A DNA stretch of 25,708 bases from Flavobacteriales bacterium (GTDB lineage: Bacteria; Bacteroidota; Bacteroidia; Flavobacteriales_F; PHOS-HE28), in contig JADJTW010000024.1 in NCBI GenBank assembly GCA_016710965.1, positions 1-25,708 of the forward strand, in the 5' to 3' direction. A program made the translations under genes and the position numbers. Positions 18,755 through 25,708 of the stretch are shown piece by piece; within the stretch, counting starts at the first letter, position 1, and the number at the start of each line of letters is the position of its first letter. The notes under the pieces were generated by a model. That model did not search any database, had not been told where the DNA came from, and saw only the letters and a list, made by a program, of their open reading frames with translations.

Positions 18755-18774
18755 AGGGGACCTCGCGGTCCCCT
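18755..18774 (-). terminator. terminator hairpin after rplT
   Basis: AGGGGACC (18755-18762) pairs with GGTCCCCT (18767-18774) around loop TCGC. Outer AACGA and TCGTT can extend it with a bulge. It lies 20 bases beyond the rplT stop on the minus strand. Confidence 0.6.
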
Positions 18775-18794
18775 CGCTCGTTGATGCATGCGTT

Positions 18795-19140
18795 CTACTT
18801 CACCTTGCCGACGATGGCCGCAAAGGCGGCTGCGTCGGTATAGGCGATCTCAGCCAGGGCCTTGCGGTCCAGGTCGATGTTGGCCTTTTTTCAGCTTGTT
18901 CATCAGCACGCTGTAGCTGATGCCGTTGATGCGCGCAGCCGCGTTGATGCGTTGGATCCACAGCCCACGGAACTCGCGCTTCTTGAGCTTGCGGCCGTCG
19001 TAGGCGTGCTGCAGGCCTTTCTCCACCGTGTTCTTCGCGACGGTGTACACGTTCTTGCGGCGACCGAAGTTGCCCTTGGCCATGTCGAGGATCTTCTTCC
19101 TCCTCGCTTTGCTGGCTACTTTGTTCTTACTGCGTGGCAT
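18795..19140 (-). CDS. rplT: 50S ribosomal protein L20
   Basis: MPRSKNKVASKARRKKILDM, GNFGRRKNVYTVAKNTVEKG, KLKKREFRGLWIQRINAAAR and NGISYSVLMNKLKKA are the L20 family. An extra T in a six-T run at about 18889 shifts the frame; corrected, the protein goes on DLDRKALAEIAYTDAAAFAA and ends GKVK at 18795, 114 residues, normal length. L20 binds 23S rRNA early in 50S assembly and in E. coli and B. subtilis represses its own operon. It is the last gene of thrS-infC-rpmI-rplT. Confidence 0.97.
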
Positions 19141-19243
19141 GTTCCACTTTGGTTTTTGGGCGTGAGCGTCAGCGCTGGGCTGGACTTTGGTGCTGCACGT
19201 CCTGGTTAACGCTACCTATTGATACCCGGTGCGGTTGGGTTGC

Positions 19244-19435
19244 TTATTTCAGGAGTAGGATGATCCCTTTCTTGTCGCGATCATGCACCAAGCTGGTCTT
19301 GGTGAGGCTCGTTTGCGCTTGGTCTCCTTCTTCGTGAGGATGTGGCGCTTGAAGGCGCTCTTCCTCTTCGATCTCGCCGGTGCCTGTGAGCTTGAATCGC
19401 TTCTTGGCGCCGGACTTGGTCTTCATCTTGGGCAT
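19244..19435 (-). CDS. rpmI: 50S ribosomal protein L35
   Basis: MPKMKTKSGAKKRFKLTGTG at the start and TKTSLVHDRDKKGIILLLK at the end are L35. The central basic segment (expected KRKSAFKRHILTKK) is in a shifted frame bounded by compensating indels near 19370 and 19310, so the total length, 63 residues, is correct. Lies between infC and rplT with gaps of 70 and 103 bases. Confidence 0.96.
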   Translation of the reverse strand: MPKMKTKSGAKKRFKLTGTGEIEEEERLQAPHPHEEGDQAQTSLTKTSLVHDRDKKGIILLLK

Positions 19436-19483
19436 GGCCTCTGTCGTGTTGGTCTTCTTGCTTTCGTTTCCTGTTCAAACGGG

Positions 19484-19497
19484 CGGATGATCATCCG
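19484..19497. promoter_or_regulatory. 14-base palindrome in the infC-rpmI gap
   Basis: cggatgatcatccg is a perfect palindrome in the 70-base space between the infC stop and the rpmI start. It could be an operator, an RNA hairpin or chance. In other bacteria this operon is controlled by L20 binding to leader RNA, but no such fold is evident here. Confidence 0.3.
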
Positions 19498-19505
19498 TCC
19501 TTACC

Positions 19506-20134
19506 TCATTTCTTCTTCTTGGGGATCAAGAACATTATCATGCGCTTGCCCTCCAATTTGGGCATGCTTTCCACCACACCGATGTCCTCCAGGTCTTGCG
19601 CGAACTTGAGCAGGAGGATCTCGCCACGCTCCTTGAAGACGATGCTACGCCCGCGGAAGAACACGAACGCCTTCACCTTGTGGCCTTCCTCGAGGAAGCG
19701 CGCGTATGCTTCAGTTTGAAGTTCACGTCGTGCTCGTCGGTGTTGGGCCCGAAGCGGATCTCCTTCACTTCCACCGTGGCCTGTTTGGCCTTTATCTCCT
19801 TCTGCTTCTTCTTGAGGTCGTAGAGGAACTTCTTATAGTCGGTGATGCGGCATACGGGCGGCACCGCCGAGCGCTTATCTCCACCAGGTCAAGGCCCAAT
19901 TCCTCGGCCATGCGCAAGGCCTGGCTGAAGGGGGTACACGCCCTGCTCGATGTTCTCGCCCACCACGCGCACCTCGTTGACCCTGTAGATCTTGCTGTTG
20001 ATCCGGTGCGGGTCCTCCTTGATGACGCGACCGCGGTAGGGACGACGAGGCCCGCTGCCTCCGGGGCGCGGACCGCTTGGACGATAAGGAGCACCTGCCA
20101 CTAGCTGGGGTTTGGTTCGGTCGCCGGGAACCAC
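19506..20134 (-). CDS. infC: translation initiation factor IF-3
   Basis: N-domain: RVIKEDPHRINSKIYRVNEV, VVGENIEQGVYP, then AEELGLDLVEIS. C-domain: PPVCRITDYKKFLYDLKKKQ, TVEVKEIRFGPNTDEHDVNF, KVKAFVFFRGRSIVFKERGE and KLEGKRMIMFLIPKKKK. Three indels, near 19928 (five C for four), 19875 and 19705, split it. I chose GTG at 20134, preceded by GGGAG; GTG at 20092 is possible, and an unusual start codon is common for infC. There is a basic 20-residue Pro/Gly/Arg-rich extension before the N-domain. IF-3 checks the start codon on the 30S subunit. 70 bases downstream of thrS. Confidence 0.95.
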
Positions 20135-20203
20135 CTCCCGGACTTTGAGGGCGCGAATATCGGCATCTTTCCCTATCGGCCAGCGGCTTGCGCGAGCAGC
20201 GTG

Positions 20204-22154
20204 TTAAGCCGGGGTTGCCTCGCCCAGTTGTCCGGCGATGCGCTCCTTGACGAGGGCGGCGAACGCGGCGGGCGACATGGCCCCGATATCGCCCTTGCCC
20301 TGCTCCCGGACCGAAACGGTCCTGTCGGCCTGCTCCTTCTCGCCCAAGATGAGCATGAAGGCCGATTTCGCCAGCTCGGCGTCGCGGATCTTGCGGCCGA
20401 TCTTTTCGCTGCGTTCATCAATGGTGGTGCGGATCCCGAGTTGTTCGAGCTGGGCACCGACGGTCTTCGCCGCCTCCACGAATTTGTCGCTGATGGGCAG
20501 GATGATGGCCTGCTCCGGGGTGAGCCAAAGCGGGAAGCGCCCGGCGGTATGCTCGATGATCACGGCAAGGAAGCGCTCCAGTGATCCGAAGGGCGCGCGG
20601 TGGATCATCACCGGACGGTGGCGGGCATTGTCGCTGCCCACGTACTCCAGTTCGAAGCGCTCAGGCAGGTTGTAGTCCACTTGGATGGTGCCCAACTGCC
20701 AACGTCGGCCGAGCGCATCCTTGATCATAAAGTCCAATTTGGGTCCGTAGAAAGCGGCCTCGCCATATTCCACCACCGTCTTCAATCCGCTGGCCGCAGC
20801 TGCTTCGATGATGGCTTGTTCGGCCTTCTCCCAATTCTCCTCACTGCCTATGTATTTGCTCCGGTCTTCTTTGTCGCGGAGGCTCACTTGCACCTCGAAA
20901 TTCTCGAAGTTCAAGGCCCTGAGAACGAGGAGGACAAGGTCGATCACCTTCATGAACTCTTCCTTCACCTGGTCGGGTCGGCAGAAGAGGTGGGCATCAT
21001 CCTGTGTGAAGCCCCGAACGCGGGCCAGACCGTGGAGCTCGCCGCTCTGTTCGTAGCGGTACACGGTGCCGAATTCCGCAAGGCGAAGGGGCAGTTCCTT
21101 ATAGCTGCGCGGACGACTGGCGAAGATCTCGCAGTGGTGCGGGCAGTTCATGGGCTTGAGCATGAAGAGCTCGCCTTCCTGCGGCGTACTGATCGGCTGG
21201 AAGCTGTCCTTGCCGTATTTCTCCCAGTGGCCGCTGGTCTCGTACAGCGCTTTGCTGCCGATATGCGGCGTGGCCACCTGCACGTAGCCGGCCTTTTCCT
21301 GGGCCGTCTTCATGAAGTTGATCAGGCGCTCGCGCAGGGCGGCACCCTTCGGCAACCAGAGCGGAAGACCGGCACCCACACGCTCGCTGAAGGTGAAGAG
21401 GTCCAGCTCCTTGCCCAGCTTGCGGTGGTCGCGCTTCTTCGCTTCCTCCAGCAGCACCAGGTATTCGTCCAGTTCCTTCTGCTTGGAGAAGGTGATGGCG
21501 TAGAGACGCGTGGAGTTGCTTGCGCTTCTCATCGCCGCGCCAGTATGCCCCGGCAACGCTCATGACCTTAGTGGCCTTGATGAAGCTGGTGTCGGGGATG
21601 TGGGGCCTCGGCAGAGGTCGGTGAAGTTGCCTTGGGTGTAGAAGGTGATCTCGCCGTCGTTCAGGCCTTCAAAGCAGTTCCAATTTAGGCTCATCGCCCT
21701 TCTCGGTGAAGTATGCGATCGCGTCGGCCTTGCTCACCTCCTTGCGCTCGAACACCAGCTTCTTGCTGGCGAGTTCTTTCATCTTGGCTTCGATGGCCGC
21801 GAAGTCCCCGTCGCCGATGGTCTTGTCACCCAGATCGATATCGTAGTAGAAGCCGTTCTCGATGGGCGGACCGATCCCGAACTTGGTTCCGGGATACAGC
21901 GCCTCGATCGCCTCGGCCATCAGGTGGGCTGAAGAGTGCCACATCGTGGCTTTGCCGTCGGGGTCATTCCAAGTCAGCAATGCGAGGGTGCAATCGCCAG
22001 GAAGCGGGCGGTTCGCATCGCGCACCTCGCCGTTCACCTTAGCACTGAGCACGTTGCGGGCAAGTCCTTCGCTGATGTTGCGAGCCACGTCCATGGCCGT
22101 GGCGCCTTGCTCGAATTCCCGGACGCTTCCGTCGGGGAGGGTCACTTTGATCAT
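20204..22154 (-). CDS. thrS: threonine--tRNA ligase
   Basis: ATG 22154 (MIKVTLPDGSVREFEQGATA) opens the TGS domain. The editing domain has MWHSSAHLMAEAIEALYPG (HxxxH). The class II core shows FMLKPMNCPHHCEIF with the zinc Cys, TVYRYEQSGELHGLARVRGF (motif 2), QDDAHLFC and VMIHRAPFGSLERFLAVIIE (motif 3), then the anticodon-binding domain to GQLGEATPA, stop 20204-20206. At least three indels between 21520 and 21680 interrupt the second half of the editing region, where GEITFYTQGNFTDLCRGPHI and MSVAGAYWRGDEKRKQL lie in different frames. About 649 residues, normal length. First gene of the thrS-infC-rpmI-rplT set. Confidence 0.97.
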
Positions 22155-22244
22155 GTCGGTTCGCCAAGACCACCATACAAGCGGTAGTTAGGGTCGGCGA
22201 AAGTAGCCCGCTGACTTTGATCCTCAGAGCGAGTGGGCCCTGTT

Positions 22245-22262
22245 GCCCGCCGTACGGCGGGC
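22245..22262. repeat. perfect 18-base palindrome
   Basis: gcccgccgtacggcgggc equals its own reverse complement. It lies about 90 bases upstream of the thrS start. It could be a terminator-like hairpin between GNAT and thrS transcripts, an operator, or a REP core. Confidence 0.55.
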
Positions 22263-22285
22263 ACTGGTTCCCGAGGTTTACCACG

Positions 22286-22373
22286 GATGAACACGGATGG
22301 ACTCGGATAATGCGCTGCACCACGATCGAACAGCGAGGCCCTATACGTTCATCCGTGTCCATCTGTGTTCATC
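22286..22373. repeat. imperfect 23-base inverted repeat
   Basis: The left arm at 22286-22308 (gatgaacacggatggactcg and three more bases) matches the reverse complement of 22351-22373 at 21 of 23 positions, with 42 bases between. Each arm also contains short internal direct repeats of the GGATG type. It resembles dispersed intergenic repeats seen in many environmental genomes; it may form a hairpin in either transcript. Confidence 0.6.
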
Positions 22374-22453
22374 GGACCTGAGCCTGCCCCGGCGAAAGCC
22401 GAAGTGGTCGAATTTCAGCGCTTGCCGCTGTCAGGCCTTCGACTCTACAGATG

Positions 22454-22885
22454 CTAGGTCCCCGATGCCAAGTGCTTCAAGTAGTGGAGGCCCCGGGCGT
22501 GGAAGCCGTGGCGATAATAGAACCGGTGTGCATTGAAATTCTCCACGTACGCGTCGAGCATGATCCGGCTGTAGCCTTGCCTGCGTGCCTCGTTCTCCAT
22601 CCAGTTCATCAACTGCGAACCCACACCGATCGAACGCGAACCTTCGGCCACCACGAAATTGTCGATCTCCAGGTACTTGCCGCAATAGAGCTTGTGCCCG
22701 ATCCAATAGCCGCTCAAGCCCACACAGGCTTCGCCATCTAACGCGGTGACCATGGCGTAGTTGTTCGGGATCATGGCCATGAGCCATTGACGGTACTCTT
22801 CCATAGTGAGCGAGGCGGTGAGCTGCTTCACGAGAGCGAAGTGCGGGAGCATCTCTTCCAGAAAGGTCAACTTGCGCAATTCCAT
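22454..22885 (-). CDS. GNAT family N-acetyltransferase
   Basis: With ATG 22885 the protein is 143 residues: MELRKLTFLEEMLPHFALV, TMEEYRQWLMAMIPNNYAMV, VGLSGYWIGHKLYCGKYLEI, DNFVVAEGSRSIGVGSQLMN (acetyl-CoA loop, R/Q-x-x-G-x-G/A type), NEARRQGYSRIMLDAYVENF and AHRFYYRHGFHARGLHYL (motif B with the common Y-x-x-x-GF). The frame is open to a GTG at 22984, but the extra 33 residues are low-complexity and would abut the delta-60 stop, so the internal ATG is preferred. Substrate unknown. No frame breaks are seen. It is in the same direction as the delta-60 gene 100 bases upstream. Confidence 0.9.
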   Translation of the reverse strand: MELRKLTFLEEMLPHFALVKQLTASLTMEEYRQWLMAMIPNNYAMVTALDGEACVGLSGYWIGHKLYCGKYLEIDNFVVAEGSRSIGVGSQLMNWMENEARRQGYSRIMLDAYVENFNAHRFYYRHGFHARGLHYLKHLASGT

Positions 22886-22988
22886 GCGCGCAAAGGAATA
22901 GCGCAAAAGCAACTGGGCCTGGTTAGAAGCCCCGTCACTGCCCGACTTTTGGCTTACAGGTGGTGCAGTTTGCTTGCGAAGCACCTGC

Positions 22989-24470
22989 TCAATGCACGAT
23001 TACGAACCTTCCTTTGCGCACCACGCCATCGTACATGCGCAAGCACAACACATACGCGCCTCCGCCGAGCGCGGAGAGGTCGAACTGCAATTGTTCATCG
23101 CGTGCAGCACATGGTTTGCCCCAAACCGTTCGCCCATTGGCATCGAGCACTTCGGCATGTTGGACATGTGCGCCAGCAGGCAGTTGCACTGTAAGTGGTC
23201 CATGAGTGGGGTTGGGCTGCAACTGCAACGGTGCAAGCTCTTGCTCCCGCACCCCGACATCCAACCCATACAACCGGCTCACAAAGCGTTGCGTGGGGTC
23301 GTTCGTGGTGCCGTCATCGTAGCCGTGGTAGGCGCCCCAGATGTAGATGAAGCCGTCGGGGGCTTCGAGCAGGCTGAAGATGTCGCCGTACAAGTACCCA
23401 AAGCCATCATAATAATACCGGCCGCAGCCGCCATCACCGAATGGCTGGGGCAAGAGATTGCCATCTGCATCCAGCATTGCTAGACCTTGGCGCTCCTGAC
23501 CATCTATGGAATAGTACGAACCGTGCAACACGATCCTACCATCGGAAAGGCGCTTGTGATTGGGCAGTGCGAATTGCCCCCAATGAATGGGATTGTTCGG
23601 CCATTCGGGTGGCAACCATGGGCTTCGGATCACTTCCAAATCATTGTTGAAAGTGGTGTCCAGAGTACCATCTGGCATGAGCCGTGCGAAATGCACCGAA
23701 TCCGGTGAGCTGAATTCGGTCTTGAACAAACCAGATACAAGTATTCGTTCATCTGGGAGAACGGTCATGCTCGCAGCCTCGCCCCAGCCCATGGCACAGG
23801 TGAAGCTGGTGTCCAAGGTGCCATTGGCATGCACGCGGAAGATGTTGGGCTTGGGCACGCCCTCCCAGGTAGTGGCCGCTCCGCTCAGCAAGAACTTGCC
23901 ATCCGGTTGCTGCACGATCGTGTAGATGGCACCGTTGCCCTTGCGCGGTTGCCGCGTTAGGTCCAAGGTGCCATCGTTGTTGAACCAGATCATGTGGTGG
24001 CTGCCCACCCAGCCGCTATCGGGCACGTTCACCGTGTGGCTGCCTGTGATCACCACTGAGCCATCGGGGTACATGGTAGTCACCACCTTGGAAGGAGGTG
24101 AAAAGAGCTGTCGCATCGGGATCTTGGAACGTATTGTCAATTATCCCGGTTGAAGTCAGGCGCCGAACGGTATATGAAGTGGCAACGTAGTACCTGATCA
24201 TTCCATGGGTGACTTTGCCTGCACCAATAGACTGTGGAAATGGCGGAAAGGAAAGATCGCGGCTCCCATCCGGATGAAGTCGAACACTCCGTATTCCACC
24301 GATGTTCCATTGAAACTGATGTTCCCCGATGCGAGGATCTTGTTGTCGCTGAGTATGGCGATAGAACTTACATAAATCTCATCGATTGTCGTTCGGGAAG
24401 CCAATATCCAACTCGAAAGTAGAGACTGCGCCACCATCACGGTGACCCCTATTTGAGGGCCACCGTGAGT
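22989..24470 (-). CDS. secreted delta-60 repeat propeller protein with T9SS CTD, diverged paralogue
   Basis: The last 383 residues are uninterrupted: YPDGSVVITGSHTVNVPDSG, QQPDGKFLLSGAATTWEG, IFRVHANGTLDTSFTCAMG, LPDERILVSGLFK, HFARLMPDGTLDTTFNNDL, RLSDGRIVLHGSYYSIDGQE and FIYIWGAYHGYDDGTTNDPT, then a CTD with LQLQPNPTHGPLTVQLPAG, VLDANGRTVWGK, LSALGGGAYVLCLRM and KGRFVIVH, stop 22989-22991. Upstream, ILLTVAL and GVTVMVAQ look like a signal peptide, followed by STFELDIGF and YVSSIAILSDNKILASGNIS, with frame breaks near 24395 and 24150. The initiator is not clear (near 24470). It is a clear homologue of the tandem pair, on the opposite strand, and again directly follows a T9SS C-terminus (stop 24498-24496). 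Confidence 0.85.
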
Positions 24471-24495
24471 AGTATGCAGTGTGCCGTGAGCCTGC

Positions 24496-24909
24496 TCACG
24501 GTTGCACGATAAGTTTCTCCGCGCCCAACTGCGAGCCTGCGCCTTCAAGAACAACCGTGTAGGCACCGGCCACAAGGGCACGAGTATCAAGTACGATTTG
24601 CGGCTCCTTCCCGCTGAGGCGGTATGCAGCCACGCTTGCCTGTTACATCCAGCACTCGCAGCGTGGCCGCTGCGTCTTCGAGGCCAGCCGCACCCTGGCT
24701 ACACTCAATTGTTGGTGGGGTTGGGTTGCACGATCGGTAATCGCTCGCTGGCCAGAACGCCATTGGTGCCATTAAGTTCCACAAGGTAGGCTCCTGGACC
24801 CAACATGCGGGTGTCAGAACGAGTTGCGGTTCCTTACCGCTCAGGCGGTAGCTGGCCACTTGTTTGCCTGTCACGTCAAAATGCACAGCCATCAAGGCAG
24901 TACGTGGCT
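24496..24909 (-). pseudogene. orphan T9SS sorting-domain modules 3 and 4 of the array
   Basis: Module 3 reads MAVHFDVTGKQVASYRLSGK, then (after a break) LGPGAYLVELNGTNGVLASE, with no YPNP start. It continues into module 4, which has the anchor VQPNPTNN and then LRVLDVTGKR, AAYRLSGKEPQIVLDTRALV, AGAYTVVLEGAGSQLGAEKL and IVQP, stop 24498-24496. The two modules share the DVTGK, YRLSGKEPQ, LDTR and GAY words at matching spacing, so they are tandem duplicates. A GTG at 24913 overlaps the stop of module 2 (GTGA). No signal peptide or cargo domain precedes them. Several indels. Confidence 0.7.
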
Positions 24910-25078
24910 TCACTCAACGATGGTGAGTTTGGTGGCACCCAACCGGTGCTGGTCCAAGACCAAACTTACGGCATAGAGACCTGGCCCCAGCTTCCGCACA
25001 TCCTCTTCCACAAGACCGGTGCGGGCAAACAGAGAAACGGTGCGCACCAATCGGCCTTGCGCATCGAAGATGAATGAA
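24910..25078 (-). pseudogene. orphan T9SS sorting-domain module 2 of the array
   Basis: Immediately after the stop of the upstream cargo gene the next frame reads DSFIFDAQGRLVRTVSLFA, GLVEEDVRKLGPGLYAVSLV and QHRLGATKLTIVE, stop 24912-24910. This is the second half of a T9SS CTD (strands after the YPNP motif to the basic C-terminus). The first half is missing. It has no own start or signal peptide. It joins the upstream CTD exactly at that domain's last codons. Confidence 0.7.
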
Positions 25079-25708
25079 TCACTCCACCACCACCTTGCCA
25101 CCCGCCAACCACCGCCGCTGGTCGCGCAAATGCAAGTAGTACAAGCCCGGTTGTAGATCGCTCACGTCGAGCGCATCGTTGATCGCGCAATTGCTTGCAG
25201 CAATGGATTTTTCCAGCACCGTACGCCCATGCGCATCAAGAAGCATTGCTTGTGCTTTCCCTTCTACCGTAAGCCGTTGGCAACAGCAGATGGAACGTGA
25301 GCTGATCGCTCGCCGGGTTGGGGCTTAGCACAAGCTGCTCTTGCAAGCTGATCTCATACTCCTGCGCCTACGTTCTGGCAGCCCGGTACCACGCAGCCGA
25401 GGCTATCGGTCTTGAGGATCAGATGGTCTGCGCTTGTTGGATGTCGGGTCCAAGGGCACATAGCGATACGCCAAGCCCGTGGCCACGAAGCCACTGTCGC
25501 TCGTGGCTGAAACATCATACAGATAGTGCTGGCCGTTGAGCATACTATGGGGTCTTGACCAAAGACTATCGCCTTCGCTGCTGAATTTCATCAAGCGCGC
25601 ATTAATGCCGCTCACACCTGTTGCAATGAAGCTCCCGTCCGCAAGAACCTCCAGATCGAAGTTGGAAACGAAGTAACCTAGGTGACTCTTGCGTTGCCAT
25701 ACGATGTC
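25079..25708 (-). CDS. T9SS cargo protein, C-terminal part (5' end outside window)
   Basis: Visible sequence: FVSNFDLEVLADGSFIATGV, LMKFSSEGDSLWSRPHSML, YLYDVSATSDSGFVATGLAY, then in shifted frames LILKTDSLGCVVPGCQNVG, EQLVLSPNPASDQLTFHL, AMLLDAHGRTVLEKSIAASN, LDVSDLQPGLYYLHLRDQRR and LAGGKVVVE, stop 25081-25079. The propeller-like blades with D.GF.ATG, the KTDSLGCVVPGC linker and the PNP-type sorting domain are common in Bacteroidota secreted proteins of unknown function. Frame breaks near 25435, 25375 and 25270. Its CTD is module 1 of the array of four CTDs that continues downstream. Confidence 0.8.

Larger units (their letters stand above)
22155..22453. other. intergenic region upstream of thrS
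   Basis: No gene is seen. The region holds an 18-base palindrome and a 23-base inverted repeat described separately. TACTTTCG on the minus strand, about 55 bases before the thrS ATG, is one base off the TAnnTTTG box, but no TTG is correctly placed. No T-box-like leader is recognisable. Confidence 0.5.

Noticed and set aside
20600..21565. 321-residue plus-strand frame
   Set aside because: It is fully opposite the thrS catalytic core, which carries all class II synthetase motifs.
22886..22984. N-terminal extension of the GNAT protein to GTG 22984
   Set aside because: The added residues look unlike any GNAT N-terminus and the internal ATG gives the normal family length.

Overview
The window looks like a piece of a GC-rich Bacteroidota genome, probably a Flavobacteriales-like lineage known mainly from metagenomes (inference). 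The reasons are the RecA and thrS-infC-rpmI-rplT sequences, a TTG/TAnnTTTG promoter of the Bacteroidota type, and many secreted proteins that end in type IX secretion (T9SS) C-terminal sorting domains (CTDs). The T9SS machinery itself is not in the window. Nearly every gene, including essential ones (recA, rplT, rpmI, infC, thrS), is interrupted by 1-2 base indels, mostly in homopolymers. This is the signature of unpolished long-read sequence. I therefore give gene spans across these breaks and do not call them pseudogenes.

Layout. 1-5786 (-): the N-terminal and middle part of a giant secreted adhesin: signal peptide, SBBP-type propeller, SprB repeats, then at least ten near-identical 74-residue Ig/PKD-like repeats running off the left edge. 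6327-7348 (+): recA. 7402-8421 (+): TPR lipoprotein. 8418-8787 (-): minimal CTD-bearing secreted protein. 8865-8938 (+): tRNA-Ala(CGC). 8961-9615 (+): two overlapping rhodanese genes. 9685-9969 (-): decapitated Fn3 protein gene. 9961-14350 (+): tandem duplication of an [orphan C-terminal tail of a large T9SS protein + delta-60 propeller protein] unit of about 2.06 kb, two full copies and one partial. 14409-15056 (-): outer-membrane beta-barrel protein. 15115-15272: 158-bp imperfect palindrome. 15317-16525 (+): secreted esterase-like hydrolase. 16529-17563 (-): secreted endonuclease I. 17690-17882 (+): cold-shock protein. 17889-18730 (-): FkbM methyltransferase. 18795-22154 (-): thrS-infC-rpmI-rplT. 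22454-22885 (-): GNAT acetyltransferase. 22989-24470 (-): third delta-60 propeller protein. 24496-25078 (-): tandem array of orphan CTD modules. 25079-25708 (-): end of another T9SS cargo gene.

Two themes run together: housekeeping blocks (recA; thrS-infC-rpmI-rplT; tRNA), and a T9SS cargo island in which cargo C-termini have been duplicated, truncated and stacked. The most unusual feature is that all three delta-60 propeller genes are directly preceded by an orphan T9SS C-terminal tail. In the two direct copies the tail stop and the propeller start overlap as ATGA. Together with the CTD array at 24496-25078 and the homogenised 222-bp repeats, this suggests repeated duplication and recombination of surface-protein C-termini. 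Assembly error at repeats is the main alternative and must be excluded first.
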